Assembly (NCBI RefSeq): GCF_032362555.1
Contig: NC_083510.1
Coordinates: 5,669,501 to 5,733,500 of the forward strand
Reading direction: 5' to 3'
From: Amyelois transitella
Lineage: Eukaryota; Arthropoda; Insecta; Lepidoptera; Pyralidae
DNA length: 64,000 nucleotides
The translations under genes were made by a program, and so were the position numbers. The notes below the pieces were generated by a model. That model was not told where the DNA came from, ran no database searches, and saw nothing but the letters and a program-made list of their open reading frames with translations. The first letter of the stretch is position 1; each line of letters begins with the position of its first letter. Positions 40,908-54,400 of this stretch are shown in pieces.

Positions 40908-42071
40908 GGTTGAGAAAGTTGCATTTTAAAATTAAGAACGATTTTGAAATGGAACTCGACAGGTATTGGTTTTGGGGCCACTGTGTTATTCTCTTTAATA
41001 TTATTCTTCGATTCGAAGTAATGATCATGAGGTTGATGCAGCGTGTTATTGTTTATTATTTTTTTTACTTTATCTCAAATTTACTTCAATGATATATTTC
41101 AAAATTAAAAAGATGTTGTTGGTCCGTAAATAATTTCATGATTCTGTATAGAGTTTCCACTTAATTCATATTTTACATTAATTAGAATATTGCGGAGTGT
41201 TGATTTCATTAGTTTGTTTTTAATCGACTTAAAAAGCAGGGGATTATCAGTTTAAATTTATCTTTATTTTCCACGATGTTGTTTTTTTTTTTTAGTTTGA
41301 TACGTATTAACACGATCACTATTGTTTAATTTAGATTTTTAACATAAATTTTCATCTGGAAGTCATCATCGTATGTGGAATGGAAAATTCAAACAAGTAG
41401 ATTTGGATATTTTTTTTTAATCTTGATGTCATTCTATGAGTAAGTAGTAAGTACTTTATGCAGATGACTGCATTTTTTTAATTTCTTTCGTTGTTTTTAC
41501 ACGTATATCATAATAAAAAGTAATTATTTTAAATGGCTAGTGACAATTTTAATGATGAAAAATATTTATAAAGTTTTTTTTAATTATTTATATTTTGTTT
41601 GAAAAACTTTTTTGTCAAAATTAATTTTTTATTTGTTTGTTCTTTCGTTAAATTTGATAATCTATTTTTATAACTTAAACAGTGCAATAATTAAAAAAAG
41701 AATAACTTACTATAAATATGTCCGACGTACAACAATGACTTACAGGCAGTAACGCACGCGCACTTATGTGCCGAGCGGAGATGCGCTCTGCGTGCGCACG
41801 CGTGCGTCCAAACCTTATAAACCGTGGGAGTTTTTGTCTTGTAATTGACAATGGTCACCAGGGAGGTAATGAGTCAGTTTGTAGGCAATGCGTCCTTCTG
41901 ATGAGGCGCTATGACGCAGGATTTCTGTCACAATTGTCTTACAAACATACATGCAACGAGAGACGAGTTTCGGAGTAAGTTACACTCATGTGAAGGACGG
42001 GGCAATGCAAAAATAATTATTGTTCCGGACACTTATGCAGTCGTCTATAATACCTAATTAAATCTGTTGCG
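40908..42071. other. Intergenic DNA, no gene seen
   Basis: AT-rich sequence with a GC-richer patch at about 41745-41820 (alternating CGCACG motifs). No frame shows recognisable protein content. Confidence 0.4.
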
Positions 42072-42345
42072 ATTTTTTAGGCGATCGGCTAGCAACCTGT
42101 CACTATTTACATCACAATTCTATCATCAAATCATAAGACGGTTGGCTTTGTCTATCCCGCATGAGATATAGACGTGACTATATCTATGTATGTTGTGTAC
42201 ATAAGTTTAGTACACATTATGTAAGTATGTTGTTTAGGAACACTTATGATTACGTTATATCCCTTGTGGGGTAGACAGAGCCAACAGTCTTGAAATGATT
42301 GATCAGCCACGTTCAGCTATGTGGCTTAATATAATTATGAAATAC
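42072..42345. repeat. Two SINE family A fragments in opposite orientation
   Basis: 42072-42190 is in plus orientation (GGCGATCGGCTAGCAACCTG, then the TTGGCTTTGTCTATCCCGC block). 42248-42345 is in minus orientation (TTGTGGGGTAGACAGAGCCA, then CCACGTTCAGCTATGTGGCT). Confidence 0.65.
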
Positions 42346-42545
42346 TAGCTGTGCCTGCGACTTCGTCCGCGTGGAATAGTTATTTTGGGCATCATTGAAG
42401 CCCTCAAGGATGCTCCTTCCCCGATTTTTTTCACATTTTCCATTATTTCTTCGCTCCCAATAGTTGCAGCTAGACGTTATATAGCCTAAAGTCTTCCTCG
42501 ATAAATGGTCTATTCAACACAAAAATAATTTTTCAATTCGAACTA
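42346..42545 (+). repeat. Dispersed repeat family C, 5' part
   Basis: Begins CTAGCTGTGCCTGCGACTTCG and continues with TGGAATAGTTATTTTGGGCA and the GCCCTCAAGGATG block, as at 44817. It breaks off where the jockey-like fragment starts at about 42546. Confidence 0.65.
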
Positions 42546-43190
42546 TGTTGCCGTCGTCGGGTCTTCCCATACTCCCTTAGGGGAGTCGGAGTAGGTCAGG
42601 GCTTTTGGCCCTCTTCAATGGCATCATCGCTGCCTACGACTGTAGGCAGGTCGATGGGGCGGCTGTTGCGTACTGAGTCTTCACGTCTTCATACACTGGG
42701 AGTTCCCATCGGCGGCGGCGTCGTCACTGGTCAACGACGTCTGCCGCAAGGCGAGGGGAGGGTTTCACCCAACGATCCGGAGGGCGGGTGTGGAGCGGCG
42801 CGATACCGCGCGCCTGCAGGTGGCCGTGCGATGACGCGTCCGCCCTCTCGAACGTCTAGGTTCTCCCACTTCAGGTCCCTGAGGATCGTCGAGTTCTTCA
42901 CGTAGCGCGAGGCTCCGGAACTGCTCTGAGACTTTGGTTCTCTTGGGCTCTGAGTCTTGTGTTGGTCTCAGAGCAGTATGCGTACCACGCCGGGGCCGCG
43001 TACGTGAGGCGGGATCTGACGTACGTTTGGAAGATCCCGAGCTTCGTCCTCAGGGGGAGGCTGGAGGAGAGAACTGCGTGAACTCTCCCCCTGGCTGTCT
43101 TGGTCATGATGCTTGATCTCGTCTTCTACCCCTTTTATAGCCTGCCGCCTCGAGCCGCGTCGAGCGCGGCAACCGTTACGCAAAATTATA
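42546..43190 (-). mobile_element. Jockey/R1-type non-LTR retrotransposon, 3' fragment
   Basis: Minus-strand frame 42898-43107 encodes LPLRTKLGIFQTYVRSRLTY and AAPAWYAYCSET, the thumb region after the reverse transcriptase in jockey-clade ORF2. The frame then breaks, and the sequence runs through GC-rich DNA to an end near 42546. The GC content differs sharply from the AT-rich flanks, consistent with insertion. Confidence 0.75.
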
Positions 43191-43534
43191 GCATGATTCA
43201 GTATTTACGCGCGATGGCTTCTTAGGGTATTTCATTTCATGTATAAGTTTGGTGTTTCTATACCGATTTCGATGATTCTTTGAGTGATGATGATTGAATA
43301 TGTACTTATATTAATTTTTAAGAATTACGAATGAGTGTGAGTGTTATTGGTATTATCTATAAACGTCAGACTAAAGAAATATAATCAGAAATCTCCGAAC
43401 TGCTAAGCTATTAGGAATTACACGTGTTATTGTAAGTGAACCATAAAAGACAGACTTATGCTGTCTTGGGATATTTTTTTAATAATTTAATGTAAAATAT
43501 TTCCGTTATACATGGTTTCGCTGTATCTTTAACC

Positions 43535-43731
43535 ATTAAGGCTGCACACGCGACGGAAGCTTAAAAATTCAAGTAACTTCTCCCGTTTTCCCAACATTTC
43601 CTTTTACTGCTCTGCTCCTTCTGATTGTAGCGTCATGAAAAGTATACTATAACCTGCTCAGGAGTATGAAGAATAACTGTACCAAGTTTCGTTAAAATCC
43701 GTCAAGTGGTTTTTGTTTCTATAAAGAACAT

Positions 43732-43764
<33 letters not shown>

Positions 43765-43890
43765 AAATTTACTGATTGCATTTTTGGCATCAGTATCGAT
43801 CACTAATCACCCCCTGATAGTTATTTTGAAAATATATTCCATGTACAGAATTGACCTCTCTACAGATTTATTATAAGTATAGATATAGAT
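43535..43890 (+). repeat. Dispersed retroelement 3' end with (CAGA)n
   Basis: Contains GTTTCGTTAAAATCCGTCAAG, then a run of CAGACAGA repeats, the GATTGCATTTTTGGCATCAG block and TATAGATATAGATATAGATA at the end. Probably the 3' end of another retroelement. Confidence 0.55.
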
Positions 43891-44816
43891 ATAGATAGAT
43901 GTAGGCGTACTTTCGTAGGTACTTGAACTAAAATTCGGTCCTCACCGTCAATGGTGTCAACTGAATATCAGCTGTCAAAATTTAAATAAAAACAAGGTTC
44001 ACTATAATATATGTAATATGGCTGTTGTAGGTGTAGGCTAGAATTGTAACTGTTATCTTCCTTTAGTGACAAGGAATCATTTCAATTAAGTAGGAAACAT
44101 TTTTGAAAAATTAAACCATTAGTTCAGGTACACTCAAAATACAAAATAAAGTTCAAAGTATTATGAATGTTTTAGGAATGGCACCGGTAATTTTTTTTGT
44201 TTAATTTAAAGAATTTTTACAATATTTGCGGAAGCGATCAGAATACTCTATGTGATTTTTTGCCAAATTTACATTACACATTAATTGTCTAAAAGACATT
44301 GAATTGTACACTTATAGATATTTTTTACGTTTGAGGTAATGTGTTGAATACGGAAGCGTGTGAGCTATGACAAATTATCGGTGAAATGATTACGATGACG
44401 TTGAAATTACTCTCATGCTCGGCTGGCTCGAGGTCGACGAAGAAGGTCATCTGTCATTCTAAGATTTTGGGAGTGAGTGAGGGTTCTAGGTTTACGACGT
44501 AAATTTTTGTCTGGTTTAAAGTAGATTTTAGGATACAAAAGCTATCGCTACTCCTATCAAATTTATTCGTAACCTCTAACCTTAATGATACTATTATGTA
44601 TTTAAAATACTTACTGTACTACCCAATAGTTTTTTCTTTCCATATTTATTAAAAACAATGTTTAGAATTCTTTCGGCGTTGAATGTCATTGGAAATGTAG
44701 CTGTAGTAGATGATTAGATCATTTCATTTTCAGTAGGATGCCAGTGATGCTACTAAATTATCTTGATACATATTTAAGTCGATAAATACTTACATTTTAA
44801 ACTAATTTATATTATA

Positions 44817-45080
44817 CTAGCTGTGCTCGCGACTTCGTCCGCGTGGAATAGTTATTTTGGGCACCATTGGAGCCCTCAAGGATGATTAATTTTCCCCGTC
44901 TTTTTCATATTTTACCTACATTACTTCTTTGCTCCTAATAGTTAAAGCGCGATGTTATATAGCCTAAAGCCTTCCTCAATAAATGGTCTGTTCAACCCAA
45001 AAATAATTTTTCAATTCTAACCAGTAGATCCTGAGATTAGCGCGTTCAATAAAAAAACAAACAAACTCTTCAGCTTAATA
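44817..45080 (+). repeat. Dispersed repeat family C, near full copy
   Basis: Starts CTAGCTGTGCTCGCGACTTCG and ends GCGCGTTCAATAAAAAAACAA, then ACTCTTCAGCTTAATAAT. It shares its middle with 42346-42545 and, reversed, 27885-28110. This type of repeat is common in lepidopteran introns and spacers. Confidence 0.65.
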
Positions 45081-45834
45081 ATTTTTTATTTATATTTAGA
45101 AGAAAAAGCAAAATTAATAAACAAATATGAAAAGATGAATGTAAATACCTATAGAAGATATAAATGACGTTTGCTATAGCCTTACTTTATTTTAGAAATT
45201 AATTAATAATATAAGAATTTCAATATTGTTTTATTTCAGTAGGTAGGTACATAAAAATTGACTTTACACTTATTAATGTTGGTAAATTTTCTATGTAGTC
45301 CATTGTAAATGTTGCGGCATTGTCGTCCTAAAACTCATTATCTAACTGAGGTGACAAACCCACCACTTAGTTCTTGTCTAATCCTACCAAGACACTTAAG
45401 TTTTTTGTTGGTAGAGAAAAAACCTGGGTTTGGCTTTTCTGAAGCAAAATAAAAAATAGAATCTGAATAAATGTAAATATTAAATAATACCTATATTATT
45501 CAGACTTCTATGATATTAAACAGAAACCCATAGACGTTGAAACCTGACAGATTGTCTGAAAATCTTCCCTTCAGACTTAATAACCTAATCTTGCTAATTC
45601 TCAATATTTATTACATTTTCAGAATAACAAACATAATACATAATTTTATAATATCTATCATTATTTGATTCATGAAGCGTTGTTCATGATCCTAATTTTA
45701 GGCTCAAGCTCATCTTGGTTATTAAATTACGCGTGAAACTGACCCTTGCGGAAAATTGTCTTTTTTATCTTCGTTCTCATAACGACATAAATACGGGGAT
45801 ACTTATTATAAAGGTTGAGTAAAATCATCATCTA

Positions 45835-46068
45835 TCGTCCTCCTGGCGGTAATCAGTCCCGGTTCTTATCCTCACCGATGAGGAGTCCGAGGTATATAAC
45901 CACTAGCCTGGATTGAGTAAGTCAAGTTTTTACACGAAGCAACTCCCTTCTGACTTCCGCATTCTTTGCAGGGAAACCTTACCCTCTTAGATCATGCTTA
46001 CACATCTAGCTGCTCAAATGTCCAGGTTTTCTCACAGTGTTTTCCTTCACCGTTAGATTATAAGTTAG
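45835..46068 (+). repeat. Dispersed repeat family B
   Basis: Blocks GGATTGAGTAAGTCAAG, ACACGAAGCAACTCCC and CCAGGTTTTCTCACAGTG are shared with 30105-30352 and, reversed, with 47620-47850. Confidence 0.65.
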
Positions 46069-47619
46069 GAATATAATTGTTCATAACTCAGAAAAGAGTC
46101 GCTATTATACATATATTTTTTATTGGGATACTTTTTAACCATTCGACCACAGATGTGTTAAGCAAGGTTAGGCTGTTTTCGTAACCAAACAAAATCTTAT
46201 TTTTTAAATACTTAGCCTATTTTTATATATTAGGCTATAAAACCCGTTTGGCCCACTACTTATGTCCTCGACTCTGAACGATATTAGTGATGAAAAATAT
46301 TGTTTTTCTTTTTGACCTGGGTTTTGATGTTCATCGTTTATATATATTTATATGTTCTAAACGGAGTAGTTCGTTGATTTAATCTGGGTGATTTTCCCCT
46401 TATACATCGTCGAATAAAAAAATTGCAGCAGTCTGTATCACTTAAATCAAGCTTAAATAACATCATCGCACTATCTGAGAATAACATAACAGGGCAAGGT
46501 TATGGCTCGTTAAATGGTCTAATGTATCATGGTCATGGCTTATATGGATTCTGAAGATATTCCTTGTCATGCAAATAGCGTCATTATCTGATGACTAGGA
46601 AAAGAGCAGATCGTTATTAAAATTTGTATTGACAATAACTGCAATTAAACTGATGATTGTTTTTATATTTGTCTAGACCCAGAGGATTGTTTTATATATC
46701 TACCTAATTTCTATTTATAAGTCCATAACTAGACTTATAAATTGAAATTAGGTAGACATACTCTATATTTTTCGTTCGTCTGGTTTTTGAAGAAAAAGTT
46801 AAATTTGAAAAAAACCAAAAGACTTTTTGCTTCCTATTTATATGTAATATAAAGTACTTGTACTATTATAAATTAATTTTGTGTTTATCCTGAAGCTGAA
46901 AAAATTTGTACATTTTCTCAACTCACAACTCAATCAAATGGCTGGCAAAATGTTCTGTTCGGCAAGTTTATTATCTACAAACGAAGCGGTAAAATGTACG
47001 TCCTAAGTGGCCAAGTAAAAAATGCCGGTACTATAAAATGTCTAAGAGGATTTTGGAACGTGCTATAGGCGCGGCATCGGCATTTTATAAAATACTGATC
47101 ATCTATAGATGCTTGGCAGATTACAATGTTGTAGAGTTTAGTAAAACTACAACACCAAAAATATAGTTAAAAAGTAATATTAAAACAATACGGTAACGAC
47201 GCCTTATATCTGAAAATTTTAAATACATATAATAGAATAGTACTTCATTCAAAACCTTGGAAGGTATTACTGTAACATCATTGTAGCCTTAGTATTATAG
47301 ACACTTGTGTAAATCGCCCCAAGTAAGAGGTTTATGCCGTATACGAGGACCGCACTGACCCGTGACGCCGCATTTGAGTCACGGTCGCATGCATGAGACA
47401 TGTATAGTAGATACTCTACCTGAGACCAGAAATGGCCAGGGTAAAAAGACATACCTAACTTTTGCACGTAGGTGAATTGTAGCTACATATAAATAATCAC
47501 GTCCATATCCCTTGTGGGGTAGACAGAGCTAACAGTTTCAAATCCCACCTCGGTCATGTACCTACCTATGATTATTTTTAAAGTTATGTACATTAGTTTC
47601 AATACTAACCGAAACTTTT

Positions 47620-47850
47620 ACGGTGAGGGAAAACATCGTGAGGAAACCTGCACATTTCAGGCAACTGGATGTGTAACCATGGATCCAATACGGGTCAGGT
47701 TTACCTGCAAAGGTTGCGGAGGTCAGATAAGAGTCGCTTCGTGTAAAAACGTGACTCACCCAATCCAGGATCCATGGTCAGAGGTATACCCCGGGCTCCT
47801 CTCCAGAGAGGTAAGGATGCAACCTGGACTAAAGCCAGGAGGAAGAATTA
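47620..47850 (-). repeat. Dispersed repeat family B, minus copy
   Basis: GTGAGGAAACCTGCACATTTC, then GGATCCAATACGGGTCAGG, CGTGACTCACCCAATCCAGG and GGATGCAACCTGGACTAAAG. This is the reverse orientation of the copies at 30105 and 45835. Confidence 0.7.
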
Positions 47851-48352
47851 GGTATATATTATTATGTATAATTATATATTAATTGTTGTGATGTAACTAA
47901 AAATTCTAAAATGTCATCATAATATATTATTGTAATAAAAAACCACCAACAACCTACTTCTACCTATAAGTTGTTATTTTTGCCTGAACGTATGTCGTTG
48001 TCTAGTTACTGTAGATAATATTGCGACGGTATACTCTTAGTTCTATTCCTAAATACGGCGATTGGTAAAAGGTTCAATAAATGGGCCACACGACAGTAAA
48101 AAAAATCCGTCAATAATTTCTTTGATTTTTATTTTAATGGAAACACAATTCTTTTTCACATAGCAAGATCTAGTTCAGAAATATTCTTTCGTATACACGT
48201 TTAATCTCCTATCATATTTTTGTAAATATTACATACTGTTGTGTTTTTGCTCATTACATACAATAAACTAAAATATCACTAACTAATTCAAAAACAATAA
48301 ATAAGTACGACACAAATATCTAGATCGATCGATTTTGGGACCGTCCAAGAAG

Positions 48353-48358
48353 TTTATT
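48353..48358 (-). promoter_or_regulatory. Probable poly(A) signal for the large collagen-like gene
   Basis: TTTATT on the plus strand (AATAAA on the minus strand), about 43 nt downstream of the stop codon at 48401-48403. Confidence 0.5.
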
Positions 48359-48400
48359 TTTATCAGTCAATCCCAAAATCAGCAATCTACCGACCTGACT

Positions 48401-51400
48401 TTATTTCTGCGACTTGATCATCGCTTTATCGTTCGTTTTGTCGTCCAAAATTCTAGGGTGAACCGCTATTCTGCGTAAGCTTTTCTTCATCGGTTTAATT
48501 TGATTTTTCAGGAGATCTTCTAGCTCGGACAGTGAGCTGATTTCTTTCAAATTATTGAAACTAGCACTGCGCGCTCCATTCCATCTGTTTAGGTAACGGT
48601 ATACATCTCTGTTGTTTGCTTGACACTGAGCACAATTGTATGGTACAGGGACGGCGCTGGGGAAGTTCTGTTGTGCCATGTTCATGCCGGATCCATTTCC
48701 TGGACAGTATGGTACGAAAACTACTGGCACAAAACCGATAATACCATACGGAGCATACGTTGGCCCTGCATTGGCTGGGCTTTGACCTCCCTGTACTTGA
48801 GTCGTGGTGTCATTATTTCCAGGATTCACGAGATAGCATGGACAAGAGCCAGGGCTTGGGACGATAGGAAGTGGGTAGGGTATGACGTAGATGGGGAAAG
48901 GAGGCATTTGACTAGAAGGAGGAACGTAATTTGGCGGCTGTACTCCAGTGCCTGAAGGAGCGCCGACTGAATCCCCACCACCTGGAAGAAATCAAACCAC
49001 TTTGTCAGTCTTTCTTTCGATATAAACCAGTCAACATAAGAAATATTTGTAAAATTTGCGCATTAACATTATGAGAATACTCGTTCGTAGAGTATTTAGG
49101 AATCTCTTTCGGACATGTACCAAAATATTTTTACATTAATTCTTGCGTATACTTCGTTATTAGCAATTTTTTTTAAAGCTATAATGAAATGTTACCTGGT
49201 TGTCCGGGTTGACCTGGTTGTCCGGGTTGCCCAGGTTGACCTGGCTGACCTGGTTGATTCGGACCACCTGGTTGTCCTGGCTGGCTTGGGTATCCAGGTT
49301 GAGAAGGTTGACCACCACCTTAAAGCAAAGATTATATGATAATGATTTGTTTTTGTTAAGGGTCACGCATATTTTGACCCTTGACGAATGTGAATGAAGC
49401 AAACGAAGTATGAAGGGATTGTAAAAAGGGGAACTAGGTATGAATATGATTTCTTAAAAGGTCATGTCCTCTAGGATTTTGTATACACGGCTTTATGGAA
49501 AGGAAAAGTCGCAACGAGGACATACCAGAACTATGATGGCGATTATTTGTAAAAGGTAATTTTTAATAGCATTTGATTACAGTCTTCGATGACTGAGACT
49601 ATAATAATCAGACGGCTAAGGCCAAATTAATTTGTCCTTGCATTCAACAGAAAACATTTACGTATATAAGAATAAGACAGAATGTTAATGTAAGTGCCGT
49701 GTGGTTCCCGGCACCAATAAAAAAAAGAATAGGTCCACTCCATCTCGTTCCCATGGATGTCGTAAAAGGCGACTAAGGGATAGGCTTATAAACTTGGGAT
49801 TCTTCTTTTAGGCGATGGGCTAGCAACCCGTCACTATTTGAATCTCAATTCTATCATTAAGCCAAACAGCTGAGCGTGGCCTATCAGTCTTTTGAAGACT
49901 GTTGGCTCTGTCTACCCCGTAAGGGATAGAGACGTGATCATGTGTGTGTGTGTGTGTGTGCAGAATGTTAATTTCTTGAAAGACAATAATATCTAGATAA
50001 GCTAAGCTACATAAGTCACAATATCGTTCATAATTATATATTTTTTATCCTTATCCAATCTTAGATTAATATAAATAAGTACCTGGGTATCCGGGTTGCC
50101 CTGGGTAACCGGGTTGTCCGGGGCCTCCTTGTTGGCCAGGCTGGCCAGGCTGACCTGGATATCCAGGTTGACCGGGGCCTCCTTGTTGTCCGGGCTGTCC
50201 AGGTTGTCCGGGTTGTCCTGGGTAACCAGGCTGTCCTGGTTGACCAGGTTGCCCTGGGTAACCGGGTTGACCGGGGCCTCCTTGTTGTCCGGGCTGTCCA
50301 GGTTGTCCGGGTTGTCCTGGGTAACCAGGCTGTCCTGGTTGACCAGGTTGCCCTGGGTAACCGGGTTGACCGGGGCCTCCTTGTTGTCCGGGCTGTCCAG
50401 GTTGTCCGGGTTGTCCTGGGTAACCTGGCTGTCCTGGTTGACCAGGTTGCCCTGGGTAACCGGGTTGACCGGGGCCTCCTTGTTGTCCGGGCTGTCCAGG
50501 TTGTCCGGGTTGTCCTGGGTAACCAGGTTGTCCTGGTTGACCAGGTTGCCCTGGGTAACCGGGTTGACCGGGGCCTCCTTGTTGTCCAGGCTGTCCAGGT
50601 TGTCCGGGTTGACCGGGTTGTCCTGGGTAACCAGGCTGTCCTGGTTTGCCAGACTGGCCTGGTTGTCCGGTTTGACTAGGGCCACCTATGAAGCAACATA
50701 ATCCTTAATATACAAGCCTGACCTTAGCATTAACATTAAATAAAGAAAAAAATGACCGGCGAAATACTCTTTTATTATTTTGGCTGTGAACCCAAGTATT
50801 TAAACGATTTTTTCCTTCTAGTGAATAATATGTTCAGACAACAAGACACCTTAGTCTTTCTGTAAAACTATGGCCACTCTGGCTGGTGGCGTTGGTTTAT
50901 TTTGGGTGAATGTCCAGATTCGGAAACAAACTGAAGTAAAGAAAAAGTAAAAACTTACCTGGCTGGCCTGGTTTGCTAGGCTGTCCTGGTTGTCCTGGGT
51001 AGCCGGGTTGTCCAGGCTGTCCGGGCTGTCCTGGTTGTCCTGGGTAGCCGGGTTGTCCAGGCTGTCCGGGCTGTCCTGGTTGTCCTGGGTAGCCGGGTTG
51101 TCCAGGCTGTCCGGGCTGTCCTGGTTGTCCTGGGTAGCCGGGTTGTCCAGGCTGTCCGGGCTGTCCTGGTTGTCCTGGGTAGCCGGGTTGTCCAGGCTGT
51201 CCGGGCTGTCCTGGTTGTCCTGGGTAGCCGGGTTGTCCAGGCTGTCCGGGCTGTCCTGGTTGTCCTGGGTAGCCGGGTTGTCCAGGCTGTCCGGGCTGTC
51301 CTGGTTGTCCTGGGTAACCGGGTTGTCCAGGCTGTCCGGGCTGTCCTGGTTGTCCTGGGTAACCGGGTTGTCCGGGGCCACCTTGCTGTCCAGGTTGACC

Positions 51401-54400
51401 AGGTTGGCCGGGTTGTCCTGGATATCCTGGTTGAGCAGGTTGACCGGGTTGTCCTGGGTATCCTGGTTGACCGGGCTGGCCGGGTTGTCCTGGGTATCCT
51501 GGTTGTCCGGGCTGGCCGGGTTGACCAGTTTGTCCTGGGTAACCTGGTTTTCCTGGAGTACCTGGCTGTCCAGGTTGATTAGGGCCACCTTGTTGTCCAG
51601 GTTGACCAGGCTGGCCGGGTTGTCCTGGGTATCCTGGTTGACCAGGCTGGCCGGGTTGTCCTGGGTATCCTGGTTGACCAGGCTGGCCGGGTTGTCCTGG
51701 GTATCCTGGTTGTCCGGGCTGGCCGGGTTGACCAGGTTGTCCTGGGTATCCTGGTTTTCCTGGAGTACCTGGCTGTCCTGGTTGACTAGGGCCACCTTGT
51801 TGTCCAGGTTGACCAGGCTGGCCGGGTTGTCCTGGGTATCCTGGTTGACCAGGCTGGCCGGGTTGTCCAGGTTGTCCTGGGTATCCTGGTTTTCCTGGAG
51901 TACCTGGCTGTCCTGGTTGACTAGGGCCACCTTGTTGTCCAGGTTGACCAGGCTGGCCAGGTTGTCCTGGGTGCCCTGGTTGACCGGGCTGGCCGGGTTG
52001 TCCTGGGTGCCCTGGTTGACCAGGGTGGCCGGGTTGTCCTTGTTGCCCTGGCTGTCCGGGTTGACCGGATTGCCCTGGTTTGACTGGAGTACCCTGCTGT
52101 CCTGGTTGGCTAGGGCCACCTTAAAAGAACACAATGTAAATTTTAAACAATACATAAGTATATATTGTATAAATTATGTTAATTTTAATAAACTAAAAAT
52201 AATTTTAAAATAATATATTTACCTGGCTGTCCTGGGTAGCCGGGTTGCCCAGGTTGTCCTGGGTGGCCTGGTTGACCGGGTTGTCCTGGCTGTCCTGGAT
52301 ATCCGGGTTGACCGGGTTGGCCGGGTTGTCCTGGATGGCCTGGTTGGCCGGGTTGTCCTGGCTGGCCTGGGTGGGCGGGTTGTCCTGGCTGGCCTGGTTG
52401 ACCGGGTTGTCCTGGTTGTCCTGGCTGTCCTGGGTAGCCGGGTTGTCCTGGTTGTCCTGGGTAGCCGGGTTGTCCTGGTTGTCCAGGCTGGCCAGGTTGT
52501 CCTGGTTGACTAGGTCCACCTTAAAACGAAGAGACATATGGTTTTATACTTCGTGTTGTTTGACAGATAGACCTATCCTTTATTTTCAGTTGTTCGTTCT
52601 CTACATAATTGACTTGTTGCTATTTTATAAATGAAATAGAGTACCCCGTGGCTAAGCACGCTTAGAATAAAAACAACTTTTTCTTCTCACGGGAAATCCT
52701 TTCAATACACCCGGGGAAAATGGCAAAAAATACATACTATGTTTAAATTTTGCAAGTTTGACATAAATTATGGAGAAACTATTTCATCATCTTTATCAGC
52801 CGAAGAGAGGATGATACTCTTGTAAATTTCGTAATTGTTCATCCTCATTTAGGTTCTACGAGGTGGTGAGTGCTACATTCTACCGAAATCGATAGAGAAT
52901 GTGCGCTTAATGACTACCAATGATCACGATCCTCAGCACTGAGTGAGCGACTAAAGAGAAAGATTTTAACATAAAAAGTTTATAAGTATATGTTCTAGGA
53001 ATGACGGAAACTTAAATATTATTACCTGGCTGTCCGGGCTGCCCTGGGTAGCCAGGTTGACCGGGTTGTCCTGGTCCTCCCTGTTGACCGGGTTGTCCTG
53101 GGTGACCGGGCTGTCCGGGTTGTTCGGGATATCCGGGCTGTCCTGGTTGTCCTGGGGTGCCGGGTTGTCCTGGGTGAACGGGCTGTCCGGGTTGTCCTGG
53201 ATATCCAGGCTGTCCTGGTTGTCCTGGGGTACCGGGTTGTCCTGGGTGACCGGGCTGTCCGGGTTGTCCTGGATATCCGGGCTGTCCTGGTTGTCCTGGG
53301 GTACCGGGTTGTCCTGGGTGACCGGGCTGTCCGGGTTGTTCGGGATATCCGGGCTGTCCTGGTTGTCCTGGGGTGCCGGGTTGTCCTGGGTGAACGGGCT
53401 GTCCGGGTTGTCCTGGATATCCAGGCTGTCCTGGTTGTCCTGGGGTACCGGGTTGTCCTGGGTGACCGGGCTGTCCGGGTTGTCCTGGATATCCGGGCTG
53501 TCCTGGTTGTCCTGGGGTACCGGGTTGTCCTGGGTGACCGGGCTGTCCGGGTTGTCCGGGATATCCGGGCTGTCCTGGTTGTCCTGGGGTACCGGGTTGT
53601 CCTGGGTGACCGGGCTGTCCGGGTTGTCCTGGATATCCGGGCTGTCCTGGTTGTCCTGGGGTGCCGGGTTGTCCTGGGTGACCGGGCTGTCCGGGTTGTC
53701 CTGGTCCTCCTTGTTGTCCAGGTTGTCCTGGTTGTCCCGGGTGACCAGGTTGTCCGGGTTGTCCTGGGTGACCGGGCTGCCCGGGTTGTCCTGGGTGACC
53801 GGGCTGTCCGGGTTGTCCTGGATATTCGGGCTGTCCTGGTTGTCCTGGATATCCGGGTTGTCCTGGTTGTCCAGGCTGGCTAGGTTGTCCTGGTTGACTA
53901 GGTCCACCTTAAAACAAAGAGACAATTAGTTTTATACTTCGTGTTGTTTGACAGATAGACCTATCCTTTATTTTCAGTTGTTCGTTCTCTACATCATTGA
54001 CTTGTTGCTATTTTATAAATGAAATAGAATACCCCGTGGCTACGCCCGCTTAAAATAAGAACAACTTTTTCTTCTCACGGGAAATCCTTTTATTATGAAC
54101 ACCCGGGAAAAATAGCAAAAATAAATACTATGTTTACATTTTGAAAGTTTTCCACATAAATTATGGAGAAACTATTTCATCATCTTTATCAGCCGAAGAG
54201 AGGATGATGCTCTTGAAAATATGGTAATTGCTACAACCTCATTTAGGTTCTACGAGTTGGTGAGTGCTACGTTCTACCGAAATCGATAGAGAATGTGCGC
54301 TTAATGACTACCACTGATCACGATCCTCAGCAATGAGTGAGCGACTAATTTTTTTTAAAGAGAGAGATTTTGACATAAAAAGTATACTTATATGTATTTG

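Larger units (their letters stand above)
43891..48400. other. Gene-poor, repeat-containing intergenic region
   Basis: No supported gene. Recognised pieces: family C copy at 44817-45080, family B at 45835-46068 (plus) and 47620-47850 (minus), and a family A tail at 47490-47545. The rest is AT-rich DNA with only short frames lacking recognisable content. The left end (48353-48358) has the probable poly(A) signal of the large minus-strand gene. Confidence 0.5.

Noticed and set aside
50851-52155. Minus-strand Asn/Asp/Gln-rich frame of 434 codons
   Set aside because: This frame is shifted relative to the Gly-X-Y frame and runs into introns on both sides. Only the GXY frame joins in phase with neighbouring exons.
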